DNA from: Rotaria macrura
Lineage: Eukaryota; Rotifera; Eurotatoria; Philodinida; Philodinidae
DNA length: 64,000 nt
Assembly (NCBI GenBank): GCA_900239685.1
Contig: OENT01000087.1
Span: 168,880-232,879 of the forward strand
Reading direction: 5' to 3'
Shown here: in pieces, positions 1 through 11,629 of the stretch
How the letters are laid out: every line of letters starts with the position of its first letter
How positions within the stretch are numbered: position 1 is the first letter of the stretch
Translations under genes and position numbers: made by a program
The notes under the pieces: model-generated
Databases searched by the model: none
What the model was told of the DNA's origin: nothing
The model's input: the letters and a program-made list of their open reading frames with translations, nothing else

Positions 1-1207
1 TAACTTTCATTGAACGACGGTACATACAATAGAAATATGTCTCTATCGAGACATCATTTATCGAGCATATTCAAGTGGGAAGAAATACAATAGTCTAATC
101 AGAACTCTCGATTTTCATCCGTGATTTGTATTCGTATGAAGAAACGAATAGAATTCGTTGATGAATTGGATTTAAAATTTAAGTAAATGAAAAAGGAAAA
201 TTATCTATCGAATTTTACTATGGTCTTTGAATGAGAAAGCGAAAGATGTGTGAGAAGTTTTCAATAAAAATAAAAAGACGGAAGACATGATCAATAAATT
301 AAAAATCACATTCATCTCTCTACTATGCATCGGCTTCATATTATGAACGAGCAATAGTATTTTAAGTTCACTCTTATAGAAACGTAAAACTGAAGGAAAG
401 GATTTTTCACGCCGCATCGATGCAAGACACCCGCTGATATCTAACCTTTATTTATACTCTGTTTGCCATTTTAACATAAATGTCCTGGAGATTGGTCGAT
501 ATACCATTGTCTCTAGTAGGTTACTTCCAGTAAAACTAGAGCAACTCCCAACTAATTGATACTCTTCTGTGTATGCTTAGAGCTGAGAACTTTTCTTATT
601 TCACGTGTAAACTTCTTGATCAATATTCATGGAGTCAAACAAAATCTATTGAAAAAGAAGCTATATCTGTTACATACTCACCCATGTGAAAATGTTTAAC
701 TTGTAGAACAATCAAATATATGTAGGAATCAATGGAATATTTTTATTACTTATGTGACTCTTTTGTGTACATCATGTCATACAAGAATGCTAAGTAGGAA
801 GAAAAACATGGTCAAATTGCTGAGTTGTGCAATGACGACGATGTAATAGAAGTCGACATTTTAGAGAAAAGAAATTCTTTCCTAGAAATATTTTAACGTT
901 CAAGACGTTCATGTGTAGGAAAAAAAGAATTAGCTAATAAACAAATCGAGTTATGTAATCATGAATGTTTCTTTCGTCTTTGTTTTTTCATTGAATTTTT
1001 TCGTTCGTTACGATTAACGAACTTCCTTCTTAACGTGTATGCCTCATAGAATACAAAAACATCAGATAGATGATTGCGGTTAACTAACTTTAGTAAATAT
1101 TCTGAACGCATAACAAAAAAATATCGAATTTTATTTATCTGAATTTAAATGAAAACAAAAAAAAAAATAAAGAAAAATTTTCAACTCACAAAACCCATCA
1201 AAGAAGA
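1..1207. other. Gene-free AT-rich stretch
   Basis: I see no supported gene. The only open frame (205-417, minus) is short, of biased composition and resembles no family I know. No RNA gene or inverted repeat stands out. Confidence 0.6.
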
Positions 1208-1702
1208 TTAAATTTGTTTCCAATGGAATAGTTCAGCATTAGTTAACCATATTCCAAATGCTTCCCCATCTATTTCGTATGAAGTTAAATTCCAGACTAA
1301 ATCAGCATGTGTTACAATTAATAGATTTCGAATGTTTAATTTTTTCTTCTCTAATAAATAATTATCTATTTGATTAATTCTTTGTTTCGTATCTACTTGA
1401 TTTTCCGTTAAAATCGTTTCATTTTCATTTAAAAGATCTGATTTATAACCAGAACGAATCTCTCGAAATAAATCACTTACTTCATATTGATCAAAAGTTA
1501 TTTCTGATAATGTCAATGTATCAATACAACGACGTAAAGGTGAACATATAACTAGAGAATAGTGACTGGGGTAAGCAGAAGAAGAAGACTTTAATTTTTT
1601 CGATTGTTCCATGCCATTAAATGTTAATGGACAATCGATAAAGTCATCCAATGGATTAGCATTAAATGTACTCTCTCCATGACGAAGGAAGTAAATATCC
1701 AT
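1208..1702 (-). CDS. Histidine phosphatase superfamily (phosphoglycerate mutase-like) protein, 164 aa
   Basis: Small single-exon member of branch 1 of the histidine phosphatase superfamily, which removes phosphate through a phospho-histidine intermediate. The catalytic signature LRHGES lies at residues 6-11 with nucleophile His8. The second arginine sits in CSPLRR (53-58), the acid region is FRE (79-81), and the second catalytic histidine is His132 in VTHADL. Spacing of these four elements fits the family. At 164 residues it is shorter than the glycolytic mutases (about 250) and nearer the compact phosphatase members, so the substrate cannot be inferred. The ATG immediately precedes the first beta strand (MDIYFLRHGE), the usual start in this family. 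There is no signal peptide or membrane segment, so it is probably cytosolic. No intron is needed. Family assignment is firm; function beyond phosphatase or mutase is open. Confidence 0.85.
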   Translation of the reverse strand: MDIYFLRHGESTFNANPLDDFIDCPLTFNGMEQSKKLKSSSSAYPSHYSLVICSPLRRCIDTLTLSEITFDQYEVSDLFREIRSGYKSDLLNENETILTENQVDTKQRINQIDNYLLEKKKLNIRNLLIVTHADLVWNLTSYEIDGEAFGIWLTNAELFHWKQI

Positions 1703-3962
1703 TTTCAGTTATATCTATCAATATACATTCTACTCAAATCAAGTCAATTGTCAGTAAAAATAAGAAAATGGTAAATACATAAAAATATTTTTATTGGCTT
1801 ACGTTCGTAACCAAATAAAATGAAAAACGATCGAATTTTGTTGTGTATTGTTTTTTCTCCTTGCGTTTTTAATTTGTTTTCATATGAATATTGTTTTGTT
1901 TTAAATACTTATTGATTCTGTTAGAGGAGAAAATCGATAAAGATGTCGTTATCATGCATTCACTTAGATGCATATATATTGTAATATGATCTACATCCAA
2001 ACATTTGTTCTTCATGATTTTGCAAAAGTAGAACCGACCGAGAGAGACAGAGAAAAACGAATTGTGGTGAAAAAAATTGATGAGAGAATTCATGACGATT
2101 TTGATTACTTTTTCAAATAGAATTTCAATCATGATACGTCGCATATCACTACTCACCTTAGTTGAGTTGACACATATTTTACATATTGATTCTATTTCGA
2201 ATATCGCTTGTAATTGCTTCAATATTTTGCATGATCATTTTTCTGAAAACAAAACAACTTCAACGAAAATTTATTTATACGAAATAAATTCATTTCTTTT
2301 ACTAATTCATCACTTTTTTAGCCTAAATTATGTGTATTCTTAATGGCATCATGAATAGTCGTAATAGACATCTAGAAGTATTACAGATTAATCTAACGAT
2401 TCACTACAGTTCTATCGATCTTCACTGAGAAACTTATTTCTCGTCTTGAAATTTTATGCTTAGAAAAGATTTTATGTCGTATCGATTTATGTGTGAAAGT
2501 TTGCATTGTGTTTTTTCCCCTATTCAAATATGCAGCTAATATCAACGTGAGCATTTATCAGTAGATTTCATCAGAGTTAAAATTCGAGAATGGAAATCTT
2601 CTTGTGTTTTTTTCTACACGAGAGTTACGGCAGTATGTGAAAGAAACCTGCACTATGCAACATATCGTCATCGAGGAACGTCAATTCTACGGTTCTATCC
2701 AGATTCATGATGAACTGCTAAATTCTCAATCATTCATGAGTTTCACCGTTCAAAATTTATTGAATGATTTCTGCAGAAGAAAATGAATGTCTTCTTAATA
2801 TCTTATCCCATTGATTTTTTCATCAATACATACACATTCATCGATTATTACGTAGTTATTTAATGATAGTTTCTTGAATATTCGAGTAAGAAATGCTCTA
2901 ATTATTTAGTTACTTCGTAGATGTGAAAGCATTACCAAATTAACTGATAGAAGTCATGGCATCGTGTCAAAACATCATGTCGAATATATTCATTGTTGAA
3001 ATCTTCTAATTTTGTAGTATTGTTAATGAAGAAACTTTTTTTCTATTGTAAATGTGACTTGCATTTTATAACAACAAAGCAATATAACTTTTAACTACGG
3101 AATACTCAAAAAATCATGAAACAGAGCTTCTTATGCTAATGTGAAGACTCTAGTTCAACTCATTCGCATTGAATAGGACTCTTAAATCAGCGAAATACTT
3201 TTTATTTAGAAAGTCCTACAGCTGTATATGAAACGATCTAATCCTTTTCGATAATAGAAATAGAACGATTTGAAATTTATATACATATATATCTGTTGCT
3301 ATGAAAATGTTTTTCAATGTATAATTTCAAATAAATATATGTTTAAAACATGCGAAGAAAAACTTAAGATTGACTTTCGTATTTCCAATGCGTAAATATT
3401 GAAATCAAATTCTATTTATTGATGTGTACTATTTTTATGGGTAGTATATTATAATTTAGACATTTCAAAAAGTAAATCATGAATTGAAGTTTTTCCTTAA
3501 TAATCATGTTTCTTAACATTCATCAATCTTATATTGAATTCGAAAAAGAAACACTTCTGTCTAATCGATATCAATCAATTGAGATTTTTTTTTATCTTTC
3601 AGTGTAATCATTTTTGCTTTTATTGCATTTTCGCTAGAAGTAAATTGTTCGGTGAATGTTGTCATCAAGAATTGAGGTAGTACTGCTTCTTATGAAAAGT
3701 TCGACCGAATTCTATTGATGTAATGATTCATTAGACGGTGGATACTCGTCATATTAAATTAACATGATAGAAACGCAAAAAAAATGAAAGCCATGAAAAA
3801 TAAACTTATTGTTCGTTAATACAAAGATGAAAAAAAATCAATAAGCAGAAAAGGTAATTATTCATTCAAGAGGTTGTGTAAACTTGTTTCTCGTTCGATA
3901 AAAATAAATCCGAAAATGAAGTTTCATATGTTGCTCTTTTTTATTCTCTCATTTTGATAATA
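1703..3962. other. Gene-free stretch
   Basis: Overlapping short open frames on both strands (1869-2343) and one at 2604-2786 have no recognisable motif, and the opposing pair is what AT-rich sequence yields by chance. I see no RNA gene or clear repeat. Confidence 0.5.
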
Positions 3963-4556
3963 ATGGATGCAGTTGAAGACAGTCCGTTACCGTATATTTG
4001 TCCATCGGCTGTTACTTTTCATTCTCAAGTTGACGCCAATGATTCGAAATCAAAATCTTTCTGGAATCCTGATTGGACGATACAACGTGAAATTTCAATA
4101 ACTATTGAGTATTTGAAAATTTATCTTTAGAAATTAGTATAAAAAATTTATTTTCAATCAATTTTATTTTCGTTTCGTTTTAGTAAATCTCTTGAACATA
4201 TACCAGAACTTTTTTCACGAAAAAACCAAATCATCGCTGGAGGTTTTCTATTTACTGCATTAATTCTTTCAGTAATCATACCATTTATTGTAATAATAAC
4301 GGTTCCAGGTTGGCCAGCATCCATAACTAGTTAGTCAAAACCCGAAAAAAATCAGTTTCCTTCTAGAATTTCTTTTCCTTTTAGATACCACGCCGAATGG
4401 CAAAATGAAAATCGGTGAGTGAAATATTTCTTTGAACATTTTGTTTTCTAAATTTCTCAACGAAAACATGTGTTGATATAACAAGAATCTGAAAATAGTC
4501 TTTTGAGAAGTAGCGTCACAATTTTAAAAATAAATCAAAGAAAAACAATGTCGTGA
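3963..4556 (+). CDS. Possible small signal-anchored membrane protein, spliced, unknown function
   Basis: Reconstructed from splice sites. Exon 1 is 3963-4108, exon 2 is 4184-4329, exon 3 is 4385-4414, and a possible last exon is 4486-4556. The introns (75, 55 and 71 bp) begin gt and end ag, and phases agree across every junction. The product would be about 131 residues: a polar N-terminus of roughly 60 residues, one strongly hydrophobic segment (IIAGGFLFTALILSVIIPF and following, around residues 64-87), then a short polar tail, as in a type II or tail-facing membrane protein. I recognise no domain. The last exon is the weakest; the true gene could run on or be truncated after exon 3, whose donor GTGAGT is strong. 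The reading is supported by splice signals and composition only. Confidence 0.35.
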
Positions 4557-5253
4557 AGAAAAACATCATTCCAATTTTATCACGCGAAAAGAACACAGGT
4601 TGCATTGAACCCGTATTTCATTTTAATGAGTGAACTAACATAATAGTTATTCATTATAGAATAGGAAGATACAATATTTCCTCCTCTTTTATTCAATATC
4701 TAATCATATAAAAAGTTCTTTTATTAACTGATCAAGTCATGAAAACATTTGTATCGACAAAAATATATTTTATTGAAATCAATTATAAACATAGTTTTTG
4801 CAAAAAAAGATTGAAATAACATCATTGATTGATACAGAAACTCATACGTCAAAATAAAGTAAACTTGAAGATATAATACATGGGTGTCTCTCACTGTACT
4901 CTATTACGAACTAGAGTGACTAAAATAACACGCCAGTGAATGTCACAGAGTTTGTTTCACTTTTGTTTAAAAATTTTTCAATCAATAAATCATTCGAATG
5001 TTATAATATGTTTTACCTAGTAAAGATTAACAATTCTATCCAACAGAGAAATATAATAAGTTCATTAAATGTAAAAGCTCAATGCTCAAGTGTATTTTTT
5101 CGATAAATTGTAACTATTAGTCGTTGATTGATGAGCAAACCTTTGCTAATACGAATACATTTACGCAGTGCTTTCCCAGATTTTTTTCATTTGAGATTGA
5201 ATTTAATCATTAGGAAACGAAAAAAGACGTTCAAAAGAAGAAACTGATTTCTT

Positions 5254-5279
5254 TCTCTCTCTCTCTCTCTCTCTCTCTC
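5254..5279. repeat. (TC)n microsatellite
   Basis: About 13 uninterrupted TC dinucleotides. Confidence 0.95.
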
Positions 5280-5445
5280 AAAATATACTTAAAGAGGTGA
5301 TCCGGAGAGGCATCGATACAACTGATTTGTTTTCGCAATAATCACACACATACGAATGATCATATAACTTCGTCGACTAATGCCGAGAGTGAAAATGTGT
5401 TTTGATCACAAAACAATTACAGATACAAACCAGGACAGAAAAAGT

Positions 5446-5945
5446 TACTTTTGATCACCAGACGTTTTTAAATGTTGTGTTGTTCCATCTTCTAATGTTC
5501 AAATATCATCTTCATCTTGGTGAGATATTTATATAACTCGCTAGTGGCTCACCTCTAATGACGTTTTGATGTGACTACTAGAGTCTTGCAGGCTGCAGAA
5601 TTCTAATGGCAACAAACTTGCTGGTTGATTGTACCATAAGAATCATATAATTACTCGCTTGAACTCAAAATCTATTCCTGTAAACATTTGGTTGGCTTGC
5701 TCATGAATTCTAGTCGATTCATACCAATTTAATAGTAAGACAAGCGTTGAATAATTAGATAAGCGAGGGAGAAAAGGATATCTCAAGAAACTTCACAGTT
5801 TACTGGTAAATAGATATTTTCATAGAGGTATTGAAGTATTCGTTCTCTGTTTATTATTTCAATTATTGTTTCTTTTGGATGTTTATAATTTGTTGGAGAA
5901 ATAAATATGTTCTATGAATGTTGAAAAATCTGGTGATCAAAAGTA
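5446..5945. repeat. Terminal-inverted-repeat-like pair, possible 500-bp MITE
   Basis: TACTTTTGATCACCAGA at 5446-5462 recurs as its exact reverse complement at 5929-5945. Similarity fades on both sides. The 466 bp between hold no gene. A non-autonomous DNA element is plausible, but I found no clear target-site duplication. Confidence 0.4.
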
Positions 5946-6653
5946 GCTTCTCTGAGTGATCATCTGTATTGAAATGTGTTTAGTGAGCAAAACTGTGTTG
6001 CTTTTTGGGATCGGAAAATTTCTGACACGAAAATGTCGGAAAGTAAAAATGTTGGTAATTAAACGTATAGAAAGTTGCAGTAGCACCAGAAATTGTTCTT
6101 CTTCTGGTGCTCAGCCTATCATCCTTCTTATACGACAGTACTTCTGTAATTTTGGGTCACAAGAGTTCGTCCAACTAAAACAAGATTAAGATGAAAATTA
6201 GTTGAAAATCCGTCACAAGAAATAAGTAACACCGATTATGATCCGAAATGACCGAAAAACTGAAAATCGATTGATTGTTTCGATTCGAATGGATTGAAAA
6301 CTAATGAAAAACTGATTATAAATGATTGTCTTGAATGACAGAGGGAAAATCTTCAGTTTATTATGATCTAATTGCACGATTGTCAACAACGGTGAGATGA
6401 CTCTCAATGTTTGAATATTTCAGGGTTTTGCTAGATTTTTTTCATCATTATATCAATGTTTAAAAAAGATGGTAGAAAATTTGCGAAAAAAAATTGGATC
6501 CACTCCCAATTTCCAACGCTTGGAGATTTTCATGTCCCTTTACAACAAGTGTAATCTAATTTTTCTAAAGATTATAACTGAAGTTAATCTAAATAATCAA
6601 GTAAATTTTTAGGTTTTTTTTAATCATTCTTCTTTTAAACCAATCGGAAATTC

Positions 6654-6842
6654 TCAGGTCGAGAATTACGCAGTGGATCTCATAGGGAAGCACAGGAAAT
6701 GCTGGAAACTTGGGAATAACAATCGGATGAATGAATCTGGTGACCAGATTAGTTCAATCTGAGAACTAATACAAGTGGCTGTCGATTTCCTGGGGGTTCC
6801 GCCAGAAATTCAGGGTATCTCGCTTCAGGATCCTTGACCTGA
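6654..6842. repeat. Possible degraded member of the CCC...GGG element family
   Basis: TCAGGTC (6654-6660) is matched by the inverted GACCTGA (6836-6842). The interior is GC-richer than its surroundings and carries the 15-base inverted motif ATCTGGTGACCAGAT plus scattered GGAAAT/ATTTCC. The ends lack the triple C and triple G of the better copies, so membership is tentative. Confidence 0.25.
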
Positions 6843-7148
6843 CGTACGTTCATTTCTTGTCTTAAATTGTGTTTAGTAAAAACTCAGAACTTTTCTGGGA
6901 GGACAAAACATCTCTTGACCTTACCACTTATTATCCATTTTCTGTAAACATATTTAGAATTACTAGGAAAGCTTAGGAAATTGCTGGTGGCTTAACCAAC
7001 TTGTCGTCTTCACCGACCGTACTATAATGATCGAAGTAGATTTTCTTATTAGTTTCAGTACTTACTAATATTGACGTACACAATAGCAGAAAAACGCTGG
7101 ATATATTAAATGAAGCTGACACCGCTCACCCTTTTGAAGTATATTACA

Positions 7149-7360
7149 ATTATTCGATATTTTAACAATTCCATGAAAGATGCTCCTTGGGAATTAGCCC
7201 CCTAAGAGAGTAGATGGTTGTTACATACCTTCCAACATGGATTGTTATGCCCTCCCTCACACCTCAGAATAGAAAAACTGGCTGCAAAGTAACTGTGTTC
7301 GGAGCCACTATCGCAGGGGCAACTTCCGTGCTACAGTTCGACCTCCTGATTATTCGATAT
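7149..7360. repeat. 12-bp direct repeats exactly 200 bp apart around a GC-richer insert
   Basis: ATTATTCGATAT occurs at 7149-7160 and again at 7349-7360. The 188 bp between become clearly GC-richer than the surroundings towards the right end. This looks like a duplicated target around an insertion, although 12 bp is not diagnostic of any class and I see no terminal inverted repeats. Confidence 0.35.
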
Positions 7361-7850
7361 GCTAACGTATCTACATTTTACTTTTCGCGACTTTTATATT
7401 TTATTTTATTTTATTTTCATTTAAATTAGAATCGAATTCGATAACTCAGAAAAATGGTACGCTACTCATATACATGAAAAATAGAAAAATTAAACGACAA
7501 ACAAACTTATTTCTATTTTTTAGATGTTTATTTCTGTGAAAATTTACTTGTCATTCAAAATGTCTATTTAATTGGCTATGATTTTCTTTCGAACAATTCT
7601 ATGACATGGTCACAATGTTGTTCATGGTGTCTTGAACTCTTCTCTTGTCATGCATTTTCATATCAAATCTATTCATCGATATGTTATTTAAAAACAAATG
7701 CAATCTATAATAGAACATTTGATGAAGAATATAACAGTGCCATGTACAAATAAATTGAAAGATTTCAATCGAAAATAAATAAAAATCAACTTGGGGTTTG
7801 TTTTTTTTTTTTGCTTTTTCTTAATTTTTTTCAAAACTACATAAGTTCAA

Positions 7851-10800
7851 TTACAATTTATTGTTTGTCAGCAATGGTATTATGTGAAGAAGAAAACTTG
7901 TTGATATTCGATTCGATTTCCAAAGTTCATCATGAATTTGAATCCATTGATTTAATAATACTCTCCAATCATATAAAGCATTCTCATCAATTTCGATTTC
8001 TTTGTTGAATTTTTCACAATTGTTTTTATCAGTTTTATTTAAAATTTTTTTGACTCCATATTGAAAAACATTTCCCATTTCATTCAAATGCATGTAAAGA
8101 CCACGACTATAAAGTGATAATACCAATTCGTATGGACTCAATTTATTTATATTCAATATTTTCTTATCATCGATGAATGTTCGATGCTGCCACATTTCAA
8201 GATCACATTCAATCGAATAATTTGTTAACAACTTATCAGCAATGAACGACGAATGTAATACGGATTTATGAAGAATCAATAAATGTTTACGATTAATCGA
8301 TGATAAACGAACATATTTATTAAATAATGATGGATATAATGGAATCGATGACATTATTGTTTCAAATCGATTAGTTGATTTTGAAACCTTAGAATAAATA
8401 TCGTCTTTTATTTTTAAAAACGTTGTTTTTTTACTAAAAATTATTTCTCTATTTTAATTCTTTCGTCTCATTTCTATACTATCATACAACATTAAATTTC
8501 TGAATTTGAATTGACAACATTCGACTTGTTGTTCGTCCAATGAAGTTCTTATGAGACTATGAGTACAAATGACGAAATCTATTTCATTCGAAAGAAATAT
8601 ATATCATTTTTGAAACAAATAACTCGTATGTAAGACCGTGTGAAATCCAGTAAATTTGAATTCATCTCATCTTCGTATTCTCATGATGGAAAATATTTTC
8701 CTCGTTCGGATAGATTGTGGCTAACGGGTGAAGTAGATATAATAGAGTACTTTTGTTTTCTATCTTTGAAGCAAATAAAAATTGTTTTACAAATTTAGTT
8801 GTGAGCTCGTTCAATCGAGAATTTATTTCTCTACAAAATTGTCGAGTGCATTTCAAATTCATCTTTCTTGTTGGCACGAAATTTTAAAGATCGATCTCTA
8901 TTCAATAGTTCATTTGCGAATTCTTATTGTTTCTAGCTATTAATTGATTTGTGTAAGGTCATGCTCATCAAGGTTAATCCTCGAACTAAAGTGTTTAACG
9001 TGATGAAATAGAAAATTTCTTGTTCTACCTTTTTGTGATTTTAGTGCAAAGCTTCTGATAATCTTATTCATGAGCAAAAGCCTTACAACTAATAGTTGGG
9101 CAAGCTTATGTATGTATTTCGGAAAATAATTTATTCATAGACAAATTTGCCACATAGAAAGTTCGTGTTTACACCGTCATATTGAAAATTTAATTCTGAG
9201 TAAAATGGTGATTTGAACAGTTAAACTATCTTGACTCTTTAGAATTAACAGAGTGCAAAATAATAGGTCTGTCGGAAAAGTTGTTTTCTGGAGAATTTTT
9301 ACAGTTTCAACATCGAGAATTTTCCTCTCCAATATTTATTCTAAAATTTTGAAAATTTACATCGAAAGATGCAGAATTTTTTTATAGCGTTTTCAGTGAC
9401 ATGCTAGAAATTTCAATTGAAAAAATGAGTTTAGAACTAGATTGTTAAACGATTTTTAAGTGTGTCAAATATAGAAAACAAATGTGCCCTATTATATTTG
9501 TCTTACTCGTTGCTTGCATACATGTTAAATATTGGTCAAGATAGCTTATCTAGAATCATATCAGAATAAGTTCAAGATTAAGTTTTAATTTGAGATTTCC
9601 TTTCTACTGTGTCCAATTCAAGATGTTGAATAGTATCGAGCGAAAGAAAACTAATCTTATTTTGTGACTTTCTCGTACGAATAGATTATTTGTGTTACCT
9701 AATCAAAAAGAGTAACTATAGAAACATTTTAGTATCTTGTACTATTTTATCTTTAAATTTCAAGCACATCGTCTTCTATATTCTCTTGCTGTGAAGTCCA
9801 TATTCAATAATGAAATATCAGAAATTTATGCTATGATATAGTCTTCAATACATAGTTAATTGAGTCATCTTTTTTCTTTCTCTCTGTATTAATTTCATCG
9901 AAAAGAATGAAAGAACTTCCGGATGAATATAAAGCGAAAGACTAGTGTTCATCGATTGAATCGTAAAATGATCATTGATTCAAATTCAAAAATCAAATTT
10001 TATGTAAACTTTCTAAAATGATGAATCGAATTAGCAACTTAAAAAGAATTGTAGAACTTTGATTTAGTTTTGCACATCATTTTTCTAGATTAACATTTAA
10101 TTGATACGATGTTACCAAAGTCATAGCGAAACTCGATAAAATTCGAAGAATATATCGGGCCTTGAGGTTTCTAGTTTTAGGAAAATTTATCATTCATTTT
10201 TTCGAAAATATGTTTTTGTTCCTAGGCAATCCGTAGCTGACAGATTGTTTATAGCAATTATTCATTTAAATTACACATAGCTATAGCTATGTGTTTAGAA
10301 AATAATTTACGAATGAAAATAGTTAACCAGCAACGGTCTAGATTGTTCAAGAGATAAATCTTAGAATCATCAAACTATGCATAAGCTTCGTTGATTTATG
10401 ATAGATCTATCAATTGTTTTAGATGCGAACCGATCGAACATGATTACATGACATGTGTGAAATAAGGAATCTTTCATTAGATGGAAATCGATGCAAGAAA
10501 TATGATGATTAGCGTCAGATTGGTTCGAAACTCACATGAATATCATCATTCAATCAAATTAGATGTTTTCTTCTAAATTTGATCATACCGTTCATTGATG
10601 CGAAATTTCAAGTATTAAGAGAATGCATAAACTGTGAACGGCTCAAATCATGTGACAATCAATAATCTTTGTCAATCCCTCCCCTAATCGATCCGATTTC
10701 GATAAACTCTAATGATCGTAAATCTGATTTCTCGAACGATGAAAACTGCAGATGTCTCATTTTTTTTCGTTCTCGACTTATGCCGAAAATACATACGAGT

Positions 10801-11629
10801 ATGATTGTTTTTTTGTTTCGAACAAATAAAAGTAACCTAGTAACGAGATTGAAAATTAGTCTCAGTTCGTCTCTCCTATTGAATTTCTACTTCACATGAC
10901 AAACTTTTCAAGGCTGCATGTGATGTAAAATACAGCTACAAAAAAGGTCAGAGCAAACAAAGTAGACATCAGTTCGTTTACTTGATCTATAAATTGCATT
11001 ATTGACACAGTGCCATGAATCGTTTCATAGTTGTATTGTTTTTGGCTAAAATCAGTTAATGAATCAATTATTAATGAGGATGTATGTGCATCGTCTTTCA
11101 AAAATTGAACCTAAAATGGAGTTGTTTTTGTAAAGAAACAAAAATGATTCGACTGTATCTCATGCAAAAACCTTTTGCTTGGGCATAATTAATGTTGACG
11201 GAAGATATCTTGGAAACATAAGGGCTATAAGTGGTGCGCTATTGCCAATGAATGGGACGGCAAAGAATAAAACCATTGGAGCACCGATACGAACATCATA
11301 ACGAAATTGTTCGAGCTCTAAACTTTCATTTCGTGTTAATGAATTCACATCTCTATATGAGATATTTATTTAATTAGGAGACACAAATTTATTCTGCATA
11401 AGAAAAAACAAACAAACTTCTTTTTAATTCGTTGAACAGATTTAAAATTTTGATAAAGTAACTTCGATCCAAGCACATAATAATGTAGAACATTTCGAAT
11501 ATGTGCTATGGTCGATGGTTTTGTTGATGTTGAATGTAAACGATTCTTTGAGTTAAAATTTCTATTACATTTTAATAGCAGCAGACTTTGCATATTTTTA
11601 CTTCGAGCAATCTTCTTCAACTCACTCAT
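7851..11629 (-). CDS. LETMD1: LETM1 domain-containing protein 1 (LETMD1/HCCR-like), four exons, 352 aa
   Basis: Exons on the minus strand are 11629-11418, 11352-11172, 11110-10982 and 8387-7851. The first two introns are 65 and 61 bp; the third is 2594 bp. All begin GT and end AG, and phases agree. The 352-residue product is close to the roughly 360 of animal LETMD1. The N-terminus is basic and Ser/Thr-rich with few acidic residues, as expected for mitochondrial import. The block LELEQFRYDVRIGAPMVLFF leads into one membrane segment (about 95-117) ending MFPR, then PKQK, a layout characteristic of LETMD1. The last exon carries the LETM ribosome-binding-like core, with LSPYELVLSLYSRGL resembling the conserved EL...RGL helix pair, and ends in SFLLHIIPLL. 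LETMD1 is known as an inner-membrane mitochondrial protein; that role here is inferred. No calcium-binding EF hand is present, which also separates it from LETM1 itself. Confidence 0.85.
8388..10981 (-). other. Unusually long third intron of LETMD1
   Basis: The 2594-bp intron is about forty times longer than the other two in the gene. It starts GTAAAC and ends TCTAAG. I find no second gene, transposase frame or long terminal repeats inside, only a short perfect palindrome. The frames at 8662-8877 and 10669-10899 look like noise. Confidence 0.6.
10273..10294. repeat. Perfect 22-bp palindrome
   Basis: ACACATAGCTA followed directly by its reverse complement TAGCTATGTGT, inside the long LETMD1 intron. 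No loop. Confidence 0.8.

Larger units (their letters stand above)
4557..7850. other. Intergenic region with small repeats
   Basis: No supported gene. It contains a CT microsatellite, a 17-bp inverted-repeat pair, a hairpin with a 10-bp stem (6082-6091 with 6102-6111, AGCACCAGAA/TTCTGGTGCT), and GC-richer islands at about 6650-6850 and 7190-7350 that look like old insertions. The short frame at 7214-7429 lies in such an island and is not recognisable. Confidence 0.5.

Noticed and set aside
1869..2343. Two opposing frames of 117 and 88 codons
   Set aside because: They overlap on opposite strands, lack motifs and splice support, and have the composition expected of AT-rich noise.
7851..8354. 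A truncated LETM1-domain pseudogene
   Set aside because: The missing N-terminal half was found 2.6 kb upstream on the same strand as three more exons with matching phases, so the gene appears complete with one long intron.
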